Part shown: in pieces, positions 47,519-56,641 of the stretch
Numbering within the stretch: the stretch's first letter is position 1
Layout: each line of letters starts with the position of its first letter
Source: Durusdinium trenchii
Lineage: Eukaryota > Sar > Dinophyceae > Suessiales > Symbiodiniaceae
Direction of reading: 5' to 3'
DNA length: 64,000 nt
NCBI GenBank assembly: GCA_963970005.1
Contig: CAXAMN010021224.1
Coordinates: 469,167-533,166 of the forward strand
Position numbers and translations under genes: made by a program
Notes under the pieces: model-generated
Seen by the model: the letters and a program-made list of their open reading frames with translations, nothing else
Databases searched by the model: none
Told to the model about the DNA's origin: nothing

Positions 47519-47570
47519 CATATAAACGATAGTCTGGATACCCCATCGGGCATGCTGGAATCATGAAGAA

Positions 47571-47643
47571 TCATGGTCGGATTGGTCTCCGCATTTCTTG
47601 GCTTGCAACTTCTGGTCCAAACGAAGGAGACCAATCCGACCAT
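47571..47643. repeat. Hairpin with perfect 17-bp arms
   Basis: TGGTCGGATTGGTCTCC at the left is matched by GGAGACCAATCCGACCA at the right, with a loop of about 38 bases. A repeated CATCGGCTCCG follows. It overlaps the start of an unassigned hydrophobic ORF (47573-47830). Confidence 0.75.
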
Positions 47644-47984
47644 CGGCTCCGTTTCACCATCGGCTCCGATCTTTGTGTTCTTTCTGTTCATATCTTTTCC
47701 AATTTGGCTGTGGGTCATGGCAATCCTTGGTAGGTTGACCTCCCCTTCGCAGTCTATTCTGTGCATGTTCAGTGGTCAGCCCGAATCCCCCGCTTTGACC
47801 GCCATTGATGCCATCCTCTTCTCCGCTTAGATGGGAGAACCAGCTCCAATTGAGGCTTCATGGCTATGCGCGGCAGAGGATGAGGACCGTCAGTTGGCGC
47901 AGAACATCTTCCACGCGCGATCGCTGCTGCCGTGGGCGCCGAGCGCACGTGTTGAGGCGGGCGGCCCCGGGACTGTGTTTTCAG

Positions 47985-48240
47985 CGTTGTTTAGGAACAA
48001 GTGCCACGCTAGTAGTAACAGGTGCCTTACTAGTAGTAACAATGTTTGCTATTAATTTTAATTTGGCGTTGGAGTTGTTCGTGCTGATGTGCCTAGACCC
48101 GACTGTGACAGAAGTCGTGTGCCTAAAAAATGCTACTAGGAACAAGTGCATCGCTACTAGGAACAAGTGCCTTACTAGTAGTAACAAAGAAGCTATTAGT
48201 AACAATAAGCTAGTAGCAAACATTGCTAGTAGCGATGCCA
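47985..48240. repeat. CTACTAG-rich repeat cluster 2
   Basis: Many copies of CTAGTAGTAACAA, GCTACTAGGAACAAGTGC and GCTAGTAGCGATGCC occur. They match clusters at 23327 and 60130. Its open frame is repeat translation. Confidence 0.6.
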
Positions 48241-48857
48241 GCCCAAAAAACAGGTTCGACTGGTGCTCCATTTTCCGGGGTACGAACGGGTCGACTCCAG
48301 GTGACTCTTGCATTTCACCGTGTTGCGGTTTTAGGGGATCCGGACTCCGATGGGTTGGTCGTGCATTCTTTCTTCCCGAGTAGTCATGAGTCACAATGTC
48401 ATCACGAGGTTTCACAGCAGTCAGTCTGAAAGGACATAAGAGGCCTCCACCATTTAAACGTGGCGATCACACCATCTCATCACACCTGCTTGACTGGATG
48501 AGTCAATGGCAGCGATGAGTCCTGGGTCCGTTTTGCTGCCTCGTCTTTTGGGTCGTTTGCCAAGTCACTCTCATACTGCTTTGAGGACACTCTCATCAGT
48601 TCGTGTCCTCGGAATCCAAGCGATTCTTGCGGTTACGGTGCTCATTTGGATGTCTAAGACCTCTTCATATACGGGAGGTGTTAGGAATTTTTGAGATGTA
48701 TAGGTCTGAAGTGATGAATGAATCACTTGGATGAAGGTTCTGAACGTTTCTGAACTCAGTGGACCTTCGAACGGAACAGCTGGCTATCAATGATTGCTTG
48801 GCTTAGGCTTGAACGATCTAGGACGTCGTGCATACGTCGTGCAACTCAGTGGTTCAG
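48241..48857. other. Intergenic stretch
   Basis: Nothing recognised. Confidence 0.45.
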
Positions 48858-49016
48858 AACCTGGAACCGACCGGCGCCAACCAGGTGTACTACGCGGAGT
48901 TCTTGCTGGCACAGTGGGTCCTGGACCGAGCACCCTGGCCACTTGGCAAGACATCTGAAGACCCAGACCTGCGGATCAGCTGCAGCTTCACGGCGGTTGG
49001 AGAGTTTGATTCACCG
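48858..49016 (+). CDS. Exon-like segment of unknown protein
   Basis: Fifty-three codons lie exactly between an acceptor (TGGTTCAG|AAC) and a donor (TCACCG|GTATGT), in phase. The peptide has mixed, protein-like composition (PTGANQVYYAEFLLAQWVLD...). I do not recognise the family. GC content is higher than in the flanks. It could be one exon of a host gene whose other exons I cannot see. Confidence 0.35.
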
Positions 49017-49697
49017 GTATGTTCCAATCACACTAAGGGAGTCAGTCCATTGTTATTGGACCAAATGATGCAGTAGTTTTTTCTCACATTGGCCAAGTCC
49101 TGGTTTCGCAACTTCAGAGAGTTTGCATTTGTTCACTTCACGCCCTTGTCACAGCATATATTTCAAGAAGACACATCAAGAGGCGTCCAAGTCCAAATGA
49201 CTCACGGTTTGAGCCGTTTGCCCTGCCATTTTTACTTGGCACATCTTGTCTCATACTTTGCCGTTTGAGCGTTCGACAGATGTTTCTCTCTGAATTACCC
49301 TCTCCAAGACAAAATCACCCCAGATACAGACCGAGGAACGCATATCATTCTGGCCTAGCGTTCTTGAATAAAGACACTGGCGAGAAGTGTGCCTTGGTGG
49401 CTTTGGGATTGAACATCTAAGATACAGCTCCTGCAACCTCGCTTTAAACATGGACTGATTGGTCAATAGCCTATGGGAGACCAATAGCACCTCGCTATTT
49501 GGACCCGTATTTGATAGGACTATTAATAACTGTTTATGTTTTGTTTAGATTAGAATGCTGTTACTGTTGTGAGGCAGATTTGCAGGCAAAGAGGCAGGGC
49601 ATCCATGCAGTTCTACTTGTAGGGATGTCAACGGCCAGGGTAGTGCATTGGATGTCATGCACATAATGTTTGTTGGTGCTTTACTGTGAAACTCATA
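49017..49697. other. Intergenic stretch
   Basis: Nothing recognised. Confidence 0.45.
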
Positions 49698-49740
<43 letters not shown>

Positions 49741-49822
49741 AAAGCAAGCAAGCAAGCAAGGAAGGAAGGAAGGAAGGAAGGAAGCAAGGCAGTCAGTCAG
49801 TCAGTCAGTCCGTCCGTCCGTC
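49698..49822. repeat. Compound tetranucleotide microsatellite
   Basis: AAGC units, then GAAG units, then CAGT units and CCGT units follow each other. The copia element is inserted about 50 bp downstream. Confidence 0.9.
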
Positions 49823-49872
49823 AGTCGATATATACACATGAGTACAATCTTGTTAGCCCTAGCCTTAAGCAG

Positions 49873-49877
49873 AGACC
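49873..49877 (+). repeat. Left target-site duplication (AGACC) of the copia element
   Basis: AGACC is repeated at 59498-59502. Five bases is the usual duplication made by copia integrases. Confidence 0.9.
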
Positions 49878-50005
49878 TGTGAAAGTTGATGTTCAGCGGT
49901 GTCTAGTGGCATGTTCGGTGTTAACTGCAGCTTGATCAAGCGCACGCAGCAAAAAGCAGCGCTTTTTAGCTTTCGCATTTTCTTAGAGCCCAATTCATCT
50001 CCGCA
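49878..50005 (+). repeat. 5' LTR
   Basis: 128 bp, TGTGAAAGTTGATG...ATCTCCGCA, identical to 59370-59497. It is very short for a copia LTR. No TATA box is evident, in keeping with dinoflagellate promoters, where TATA is rare. Confidence 0.95.
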
Positions 50006-50006
50006 T

Positions 50007-50019
50007 TGGTAGCGGAGCC
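50007..50019 (+). promoter_or_regulatory. Primer-binding site, initiator tRNA-Met type
   Basis: TGGTAGCGGAGCC lies one base after the LTR. The complement of a eukaryotic initiator tRNA-Met 3' end is TGGTAGCAGAG..., so the match is good apart from one base. Minus-strand DNA synthesis would start here. Confidence 0.7.
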
Positions 50020-50065
50020 TACCGAATACCGGTGGGCAGGTGCTGTGCCGCACCTAGGGTCAGGG

Positions 50066-53000
50066 ATGGCAACGACGGCCGACACCATCCCTGTTCCCTC
50101 ATGGGACGGAGCTGAGACTCCTGGTGGCCGAGCCACCCCGCCAGCGGCGGAGCCAGAGGGCGGCGCCCCGACCCGTGGCCGAGCCACGGAGCAACACGGC
50201 AGAGACCGTACAGAACGTGGACGCTCCACGCATCGAGGTCGAGGCCGCGGACGAGCACGCCCTGAACTACCACGACCAGCACACTCCCCAGGACACAAAG
50301 GAAAAGGTCATGGAGGGAAGAGTTCAAAGGGCAAAGACAAAGGCGCTGGAGCTGGACGAGGCCGACATCCCTACACCATGGACGATGCCTACGAGGTGCT
50401 TGATGAAGGTCAATGGAACCAGATCTTCGGACAATGGTCTGCAGTTGCTGGCTGGTCAAGTCAGGTGCCTGGCTGGTACCAATCACCTCAAACGGGCATT
50501 TGGATGTTCTGGACCGGAGCTCAATGGTTGTCCTATGAGCCATCAACCATGGATGGATCATGGCACCTTCCTCGACGAGAAGCGGAACAAGCAAAAGGCC
50601 GAGAGAAAGGCCCTCCTCACTCGACTGCATCGACTTTGGAGCACCCGTCACAACACCGTTCAGTAGGTGTTCCACTTCCCGAAGGACATGGACTTCGTGC
50701 CAAGGCAGCTCCAAAGGACGCAGCGAAGAAGGAGAAGAAAGACAAGAAGGAAGCCAAGGACAAGAAAGATGGCAGGGACAAGTCAGACCGCAACGCCAAG
50801 GACAAGAAGAAAGATAAGAAGGAGCAGAGGACAAAGACGCCACCTCCGCCTTCAGCAGCTGAGAAGGGGGAGAAAGGCGACAAGAAAGAAAAGAAGGAGA
50901 AGAAGGAACGACATGAAGATGATCCTCGTCCATCTGGTCGTGACGACTCACAGACTCCTTCGAAGAAGTCCAAGGCAGCGCCTCCGAACCCTGATCCGCC
51001 TGGAGAAGATGATGATGAGGAGGAGTACTCCGAGTACACCTACGAGGAGCAGGAAGAGAGTGAAGAGTCAGAGGGATTCGAAGAAGATCCGCCGGTGACA
51101 CCATCCAATCTCACTGACGACAGCCGTGGCCCGAGGCAGTATCAGAGGAACCCTCGTGATCCACGTCTACGACCACCACCAGGTCCGCCGTCATCGGATC
51201 CGACTTCGTCCAACGTGACATCAACTCCGGCTGCTTCGAATCGCACATCATCAAATCGCACACCGTCCAGAGCATCAGGTTCGAGTGCATCCACAGCTTC
51301 CACAGGTGAGATCCGTGCCCTTCTGGGTCAACAGGCGAAGAAGCAGCAAGACAGGTCAAAGCCTTCGCTCAGTCAAGTCCGCCTGGAAATGTTCAGGGGT
51401 TCAAGATCCCACTTCAAAGAGTGGAAGCGCACCATTGAGGCCCAGCAGGCGCTGTACAGGTTGGATGAGGCCGAATTGGCCATGTTAATCTATCTTTCAT
51501 GCCAGGGAGAGCCGCGTCAAATCCTGAATCAACTTCAAGTCTCCGAGATGAGGGAGCCAGGAGGACTCAACCGAGTCATGCGGCTGCTTGAGGAGTCCTA
51601 TGGTGCCAGATCTGACGAACGCTTCGAAGAGCGCCAGGAAGCTTACTTGACGTATCGCCGTGCACCAGGTCAGAGCGTCGCTTCCTACATCAGCACCTTG
51701 AAGAGACTTCGAACAGAGTACCTGGCAGAAGATACAGGCACCACGCTGCCGGACAAGAGTTTTGCCCAGAGAATGCTATCCCGTGCTTCCCTCACCAAGC
51801 AGGAGCGGATGGACATCTTCTACAGTGCTGGCGGCAAGTATGCATCCAATGCCATCGAGAAGGTTCTCAGGTTCAGATGCTCGAATGTCCATCTCGATGA
51901 GGCCAAGTACCGCCCTCAGGACAAGCACCATCATCCTCGCCGATGGAAGACTTCATCAACCTCCAAGTCAAATCGCCCGAAACCTCACCGATCCTCTCGA
52001 GCACATCTCGCCAATGTCAAGGAGGAGCCGGACTGGGACGATGACGAGGAGGGCATCCCGGAGGAAGAAGGTGATGATGAGGCCTACTACGAGAACGAAG
52101 ACGATGAGGCTGACAATGAAGACTTGGAGCAGGAGGCATACCAGCAGGATCACTACTGGGATGACGAAGATGAAGAAGGCGACTGGGATTGGGATGATGA
52201 TGGCATGGACTTGAGAGAAGCCTATGCGGCAGGATGGCGTGCCAAGCAGAAGTCCGCTGAAGCTCGCAAAGCACGTGGCTATAGTGATGCCAAGTCCAAG
52301 GGCAAAGGCAAGAAGGGCAAGAAAGGTGGTGGCAGATTCGTGGAGTACCGCACGAAGGACCAGCGGAAGGCCAAATCCAAGTGTGCATCATGCAAACAGA
52401 TTGGACACTGGCATGGTGACCCGGAGTGTCCAAATGTGAAGAATGGGACTGACCCTCCACGAGATGATCCCGCAAAGTCGCAGGTCAACTTCACCACCGA
52501 CACCTCGCCTACGGCACGTGGCAGCGGCACAAGGACCAAGGAAGAGGTCAAGCAGGAGGAGGATGACGGCAACAGGCACACTTGGAGCACCAAGGGACTC
52601 AATGTGCACAAGGTGAACTGGACATTTATGGAAGGTTGGCAGCGCATCAAGGCCTATTCTTCGGACTCCAGTTCAGCCGTCTCTTCACCCAGCAGCAGTT
52701 CAGAGCCAGAAGAACCTCTTGGATTCAGTGCCGGCAAATCGTCAGAAGAAGCATCTGCTCAGAAGAAGGCTTCCAAATATAAAGCAGCTCTTCGCACAGT
52801 GGTTTCCGCTTTGGCAGAAGAAGTTGATGAGTCTGATCTCAAGTTGAAGAAGAAGCTGTTGAAGAAGCAAGAGCAGTTGCAAGAGAAGGAGAAAGAGCTG
52901 GCAAAAGCAAAGAGCAAAGCAAAAGGATCGAAGCCCGTGGCAATGGAGACCGACCTCGCACCGGCCGATATGCTGGAGATCCTCCCGTACATGTCAAAAG

Positions 53001-56000
53001 AAGAGAAGAGGAAGCTGTACAAGGAGCTGAAGGCAGAAAGAGATCGTGAAGCTGCACGATACTTGGACCAGCATCAGACGGCCGAGAAGTTGAAGAGATC
53101 AGACAAGCGGCATGATGGAGGCTATAAGGCAGCGAGCTCGTCGACCACCCCGGCACCAGAGCCAGCTTCGACAAGTGATCTCCCTGAGCCAGTTCGGCGC
53201 AAGCGTCTCAAGCAGTTCAGGAAAGATCTTTATGATGGTGCCTTGGATCGAAAAGGACGAGTTCGACCTTCAGAAGCATCAGAGCTGCCAACTCCAGAAC
53301 AGGAGAAGTGTCCTCACTTGTGGCAGAACTTGAGGTGGGGCGCAAACGGTGCCGCTCATTGGGCTTCTTGCAAGGCTTGCAAGTTGAAGAAGGTGCTCTA
53401 TTACAGCATGGACCATGGCGCACTCACCGCCGAGACGGTCTTGGAGGAGGATCCCATGGACGTTTGGATGCTGGAGCACGCAGCCCATAAAGTGATCTTG
53501 GACAGTGGATGCCGCACTGCAGTCGCTGGTGCAAAGTGGCATGTCAAGATGCGCCAGGCCCTGGACCAGCGCGATCTCCCCTATGAGGTGCTGGAGCATG
53601 AGGAGACCTTTCGCTTCGGTGCTGGAGCCCCAGTTCTGTCAACGGAAGCTGGTCTCTATCCAGTGGTCTTGGGAGGAACTGGCATCCGATCGTGGTTGAG
53701 AGTTGCTGTGGTTGATGACACCAAGCAGGATCCCCGGATTTCAAATTGCCCGGCATTGGTTGGACCTTCTGAGCTGGCGCGCTGGAAAGTCACTATGGAG
53801 TTCGCCAAGGGCATGACGGTGATCGATGGCTGCAGCACACCTACGGAGCTCTCACCAACTCGACACCCCGTTCTCGAGATTCTTGGTGATGGCAAGGCAG
53901 AGGATTGGAACACCTCCGAACTTCGAGAACTTCGAGCTGTCCTACGAGCAGATCCACACAAGTTGGCGCTTTGGCAGAGCCAAGATGAGCTTTCTCCCTC
54001 CAAGCAGGAGGTGACATCGTCAGATGACTCTGAGGTGTCTTTTTACTCCCTGGCTGAGCCAGAATCAGATCTTGAAGATCTTGCTCTGTGGCAGAGCCAC
54101 ATGGAAGATGAGGCCATCAGTGGTTTGGACCAGATCGTGCACAAGGTCCCCATCAAGGAGGCGGAGCCCTATGACGACAGTACGGACTCAGACAGCCATG
54201 GCTCGTTCTCTTCAGGCCAATCTGAGTCATCCCACGAAGATGGACCGTCATCAGCAGATGAGAGCACGTCAGACTCTGAGGGAGAACCTGACCGCTTTGA
54301 AGACGCTCTTACGACCGGCCTCACGCAGGAGGGGAATGAGATTTTGACCAAAGGTCAGCGCAAGCGTCTTCTCAATGCAGCAAACCAGATTGCCGATGCA
54401 GCTGCGATTGAAGTTTCTTGCAAGCCCGCTCTCATCGCTCGCAGCACCAAGCCCTCAGTTCGCTCAAGGTGGCGCATTCTCGAGCTCTTTACATGGTCAT
54501 GTATGCTGTCAATCACTGCCACCGAGCGAGGATGTTGGGAAGCTTGGGAGCCAATCTCTTTGGAGTCAGGCTGGGATGTCAGCACCATGGACGGCCAGAA
54601 CAAAGCAATGAAGTACATCCAGGAGGTCGAGCCCGACGTCTTGATGATTGCTTGGCCATGTAGCCCATGGAGCCCGCTTCAGAACATCAGCATGAGGACT
54701 GAAGCTCAGCGATTGACTTTGCAGCGCAAGCGCCTTCAGGCCCGTCGGACAGTTTTGTCCTTTACCCGTCGTGCTGCTCTTTGGCAACGACGGAGGGGCG
54801 GCCTGGTCTTTGGTGAGAATCCAGCCACGTCCAAGGCTTGGAAGACTCCAGAGATTGAGGAGGCCTTCGATGGTTTGGCACATGTTCAGTTTGATCAATG
54901 CCAGGTTGGCCCAGCACATCCGAACAACCACATGCCTATGAGGAAGCGCACCATTATCGCTGGAGAAGATGGTGCTCTGACCGAGCTCAGAAACAAGATG
55001 TGCCCAGGTGATCACGAACACCACATCATTGAAGGCGGCTACAAGTCCAAGACAGGTCAATGGGCATCACTGGCAGAGTTTGCTGGTGGTTACCCCAAAG
55101 AGCTTTGCACTGCACTTTTGAAAGGGGCTGAAGCCTGGCTGACTCACAAAACCAATGAGGCCTTCACCGAGGACTATGAGATTGAAGACACGGTCCCCGA
55201 TTGGATGGCTGGTGAAGACTACATTGAGGAGCAGAAGAGTCGCCAAGAAGCTCAACTTGATGACACCCTTCGTTTCCATGGCACTGAGCATCAAGGCCCA
55301 GAGGACGATGAACGTCATCCAGTAAGTGCAGAAACTCGCAAAGCTGTTGAATTTGCTCACAGGCAGCTGGGACACCCAACTCGTGCTTCTTTGACTCGTA
55401 TGTTGAAGTTGGGCGGTGCCAGCCAGGATGCATTGAGGTATGCCAGCAAGTTTCATTGCTCAGTTTGTGCTGCACGACAAGCACCAAGACACCCGAAGCC
55501 TTCAACTGTATCCACGAGACCATTTGGCTTCAACGTGCACCTTCATTTGGACCTGAAGTACCTGTACGACTCCAGAAAGAAAAAGTATGTTTGCTTGAGC
55601 ATTCTGGACTTAGGTACCATCAAGCACGATGCGATCATGCTCAAGAACCGCCGCTCCGACTATGTGGCAGAGAAATTCTTGCGACACTGGATAGCGCTCT
55701 ATGGATGCCCCGCTCAAGTCACCCATGATCAAGGAGGAGAATTCGAACAGTCGTTCCATGCCCTCCTAGAAGATCTAGCGATTCCTTCAAAGGTGACAGG
55801 AGCACATGCAGCATGGCAGTTGAGCGCGGGAGAGCGTCACGGAGCCACACTGGGAGTCATGTTTCAGGCGATTGTTGATGAGCACGGCATCACTGGCTAT
55901 ACCCAAATGAAGAAAGCTTTGTCCTGTGCAGTGATGGCAAAGAATGCTACCTTGACCAAAGACGGTTACACCCCAAATCAAAGGGTGTTTGGCGTTGAGC

Positions 56001-56641
56001 ACAAATGGCCGAGCTTGACTGCAGATGATGTTGGAATGAGCTTCGTTCAAGGCCTATCTGCAGACAGTGAGGTGGCTCGTGCACACAAGATGCGCACAAC
56101 AGCTCGCGTGGCTCTTATTCGTCAAGATGTCCGTGACAAGCTCAGGAGGACATTGCTACGCAAGCCACCCACGGCCACAGGACCATTCGTGTCAGGTGCT
56201 CAGATTTACTTTTGGGTGCCGCAGCTCAAGCGCTACAACCGTGACAGTGGCCAATGGCGTGGTCCGGCTACAGTGTTGGTTCAAGAGCAACAGAAAAGAT
56301 ACTTTGTGAGTTGGAGAGGACGACTACTCCTACTAGCTGAGGAGAACATGAGGCTTGCAACTCCAGAGGAGCTAGCACTTTCGGAACCGGTGAAGGAAGA
56401 TGTCCTGGACATCCAAGAGCTTTTGAGAGATCCAACGAGGTCTAACATCTACTCGAGCAAAACCACCGCCTCCGAGACCTCGAAAGAAGAGAGAACCTCG
56501 TCCTCCCGAAGATCCACAGAGGCTGAGAGCAAAGAACATCTTGAGGGGAACAAAAGCGGTTCGAAGGCTGCTGAATCAGCGACCTCAGATGTCACAACTA
56601 CCACGGCAGAAGAAGAGGAAGGAGTTGCCAGCGGCAGTTGA
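50066..56641 (+). CDS. Gag-protease-methyltransferase-like-integrase polyprotein (copia)
   Basis: The frame is open from the LTR, and the first ATG is at 50066, giving 2191 residues. Residues 1-430 are basic and acidic low-complexity sequence. The Gag domain (RLEMFRG...EWKR) starts at 439. A zinc knuckle C-x2-C-x4-H-x6-C starts at 773. The aspartic protease has LDSGC with Asp1146. A C5-methyltransferase-like domain covers about 1465-1665, with ILELF (motif I position) from 1471, WPCSPWS with Cys1532, and GENP at 1583-1586. The integrase has an HH-CC zinc site (His1765, His1770, Cys1798, Cys1801) and a D-D-E triad Asp1829, Asp1888 (THDQGGEF), Glu1923. After integrase the tail is Ser/Glu-rich and ends at TGA 56639-56641. 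It would form capsids, mature itself and insert the cDNA. The methyltransferase-like insert is the unusual part; its activity is unproven. RT is in the next frame. Confidence 0.93.
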   Translation: MATTADTIPVPSWDGAETPGGRATPPAAEPEGGAPTRGRATEQHGRDRTERGRSTHRGRGRGRARPELPRPAHSPGHKGKGHGGKSSKGKDKGAGAGRGRHPYTMDDAYEVLDEGQWNQIFGQWSAVAGWSSQVPGWYQSPQTGIWMFWTGAQWLSYEPSTMDGSWHLPRREAEQAKGREKGPPHSTASTLEHPSQHRSVGVPLPEGHGLRAKAAPKDAAKKEKKDKKEAKDKKDGRDKSDRNAKDKKKDKKEQRTKTPPPPSAAEKGEKGDKKEKKEKKERHEDDPRPSGRDDSQTPSKKSKAAPPNPDPPGEDDDEEEYSEYTYEEQEESEESEGFEEDPPVTPSNLTDDSRGPRQYQRNPRDPRLRPPPGPPSSDPTSSNVTSTPAASNRTSSNRTPSRASGSSASTASTGEIRALLGQQAKKQQDRSKPSLSQVRLEMFRGSRSHFKEWKRTIEAQQALYRLDEAELAMLIYLSCQGEPRQILNQLQVSEMREPGGLNRVMRLLEESYGARSDERFEERQEAYLTYRRAPGQSVASYISTLKRLRTEYLAEDTGTTLPDKSFAQRMLSRASLTKQERMDIFYSAGGKYASNAIEKVLRFRCSNVHLDEAKYRPQDKHHHPRRWKTSSTSKSNRPKPHRSSRAHLANVKEEPDWDDDEEGIPEEEGDDEAYYENEDDEADNEDLEQEAYQQDHYWDDEDEEGDWDWDDDGMDLREAYAAGWRAKQKSAEARKARGYSDAKSKGKGKKGKKGGGRFVEYRTKDQRKAKSKCASCKQIGHWHGDPECPNVKNGTDPPRDDPAKSQVNFTTDTSPTARGSGTRTKEEVKQEEDDGNRHTWSTKGLNVHKVNWTFMEGWQRIKAYSSDSSSAVSSPSSSSEPEEPLGFSAGKSSEEASAQKKASKYKAALRTVVSALAEEVDESDLKLKKKLLKKQEQLQEKEKELAKAKSKAKGSKPVAMETDLAPADMLEILPYMSKEEKRKLYKELKAERDREAARYLDQHQTAEKLKRSDKRHDGGYKAASSSTTPAPEPASTSDLPEPVRRKRLKQFRKDLYDGALDRKGRVRPSEASELPTPEQEKCPHLWQNLRWGANGAAHWASCKACKLKKVLYYSMDHGALTAETVLEEDPMDVWMLEHAAHKVILDSGCRTAVAGAKWHVKMRQALDQRDLPYEVLEHEETFRFGAGAPVLSTEAGLYPVVLGGTGIRSWLRVAVVDDTKQDPRISNCPALVGPSELARWKVTMEFAKGMTVIDGCSTPTELSPTRHPVLEILGDGKAEDWNTSELRELRAVLRADPHKLALWQSQDELSPSKQEVTSSDDSEVSFYSLAEPESDLEDLALWQSHMEDEAISGLDQIVHKVPIKEAEPYDDSTDSDSHGSFSSGQSESSHEDGPSSADESTSDSEGEPDRFEDALTTGLTQEGNEILTKGQRKRLLNAANQIADAAAIEVSCKPALIARSTKPSVRSRWRILELFTWSCMLSITATERGCWEAWEPISLESGWDVSTMDGQNKAMKYIQEVEPDVLMIAWPCSPWSPLQNISMRTEAQRLTLQRKRLQARRTVLSFTRRAALWQRRRGGLVFGENPATSKAWKTPEIEEAFDGLAHVQFDQCQVGPAHPNNHMPMRKRTIIAGEDGALTELRNKMCPGDHEHHIIEGGYKSKTGQWASLAEFAGGYPKELCTALLKGAEAWLTHKTNEAFTEDYEIEDTVPDWMAGEDYIEEQKSRQEAQLDDTLRFHGTEHQGPEDDERHPVSAETRKAVEFAHRQLGHPTRASLTRMLKLGGASQDALRYASKFHCSVCAARQAPRHPKPSTVSTRPFGFNVHLHLDLKYLYDSRKKKYVCLSILDLGTIKHDAIMLKNRRSDYVAEKFLRHWIALYGCPAQVTHDQGGEFEQSFHALLEDLAIPSKVTGAHAAWQLSAGERHGATLGVMFQAIVDEHGITGYTQMKKALSCAVMAKNATLTKDGYTPNQRVFGVEHKWPSLTADDVGMSFVQGLSADSEVARAHKMRTTARVALIRQDVRDKLRRTLLRKPPTATGPFVSGAQIYFWVPQLKRYNRDSGQWRGPATVLVQEQQKRYFVSWRGRLLLLAEENMRLATPEELALSEPVKEDVLDIQELLRDPTRSNIYSSKTTASETSKEERTSSSRRSTEAESKEHLEGNKSGSKAAESATSDVTTTTAEEEEGVASGS

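Noticed and set aside
50006..50065. Start of the copia polyprotein at a TTG directly after the LTR
   Set aside because: This would overlap the primer-binding site; the first ATG is at 50066.
50019..51104. Long - strand ORF opposite the copia Gag region, and similar ones at 50617-51039 and 54566-55060
   Set aside because: They are antisense shadows of the Gag/Pol frame; their composition mirrors the low-complexity lysine/glutamate codons and no domain is seen.
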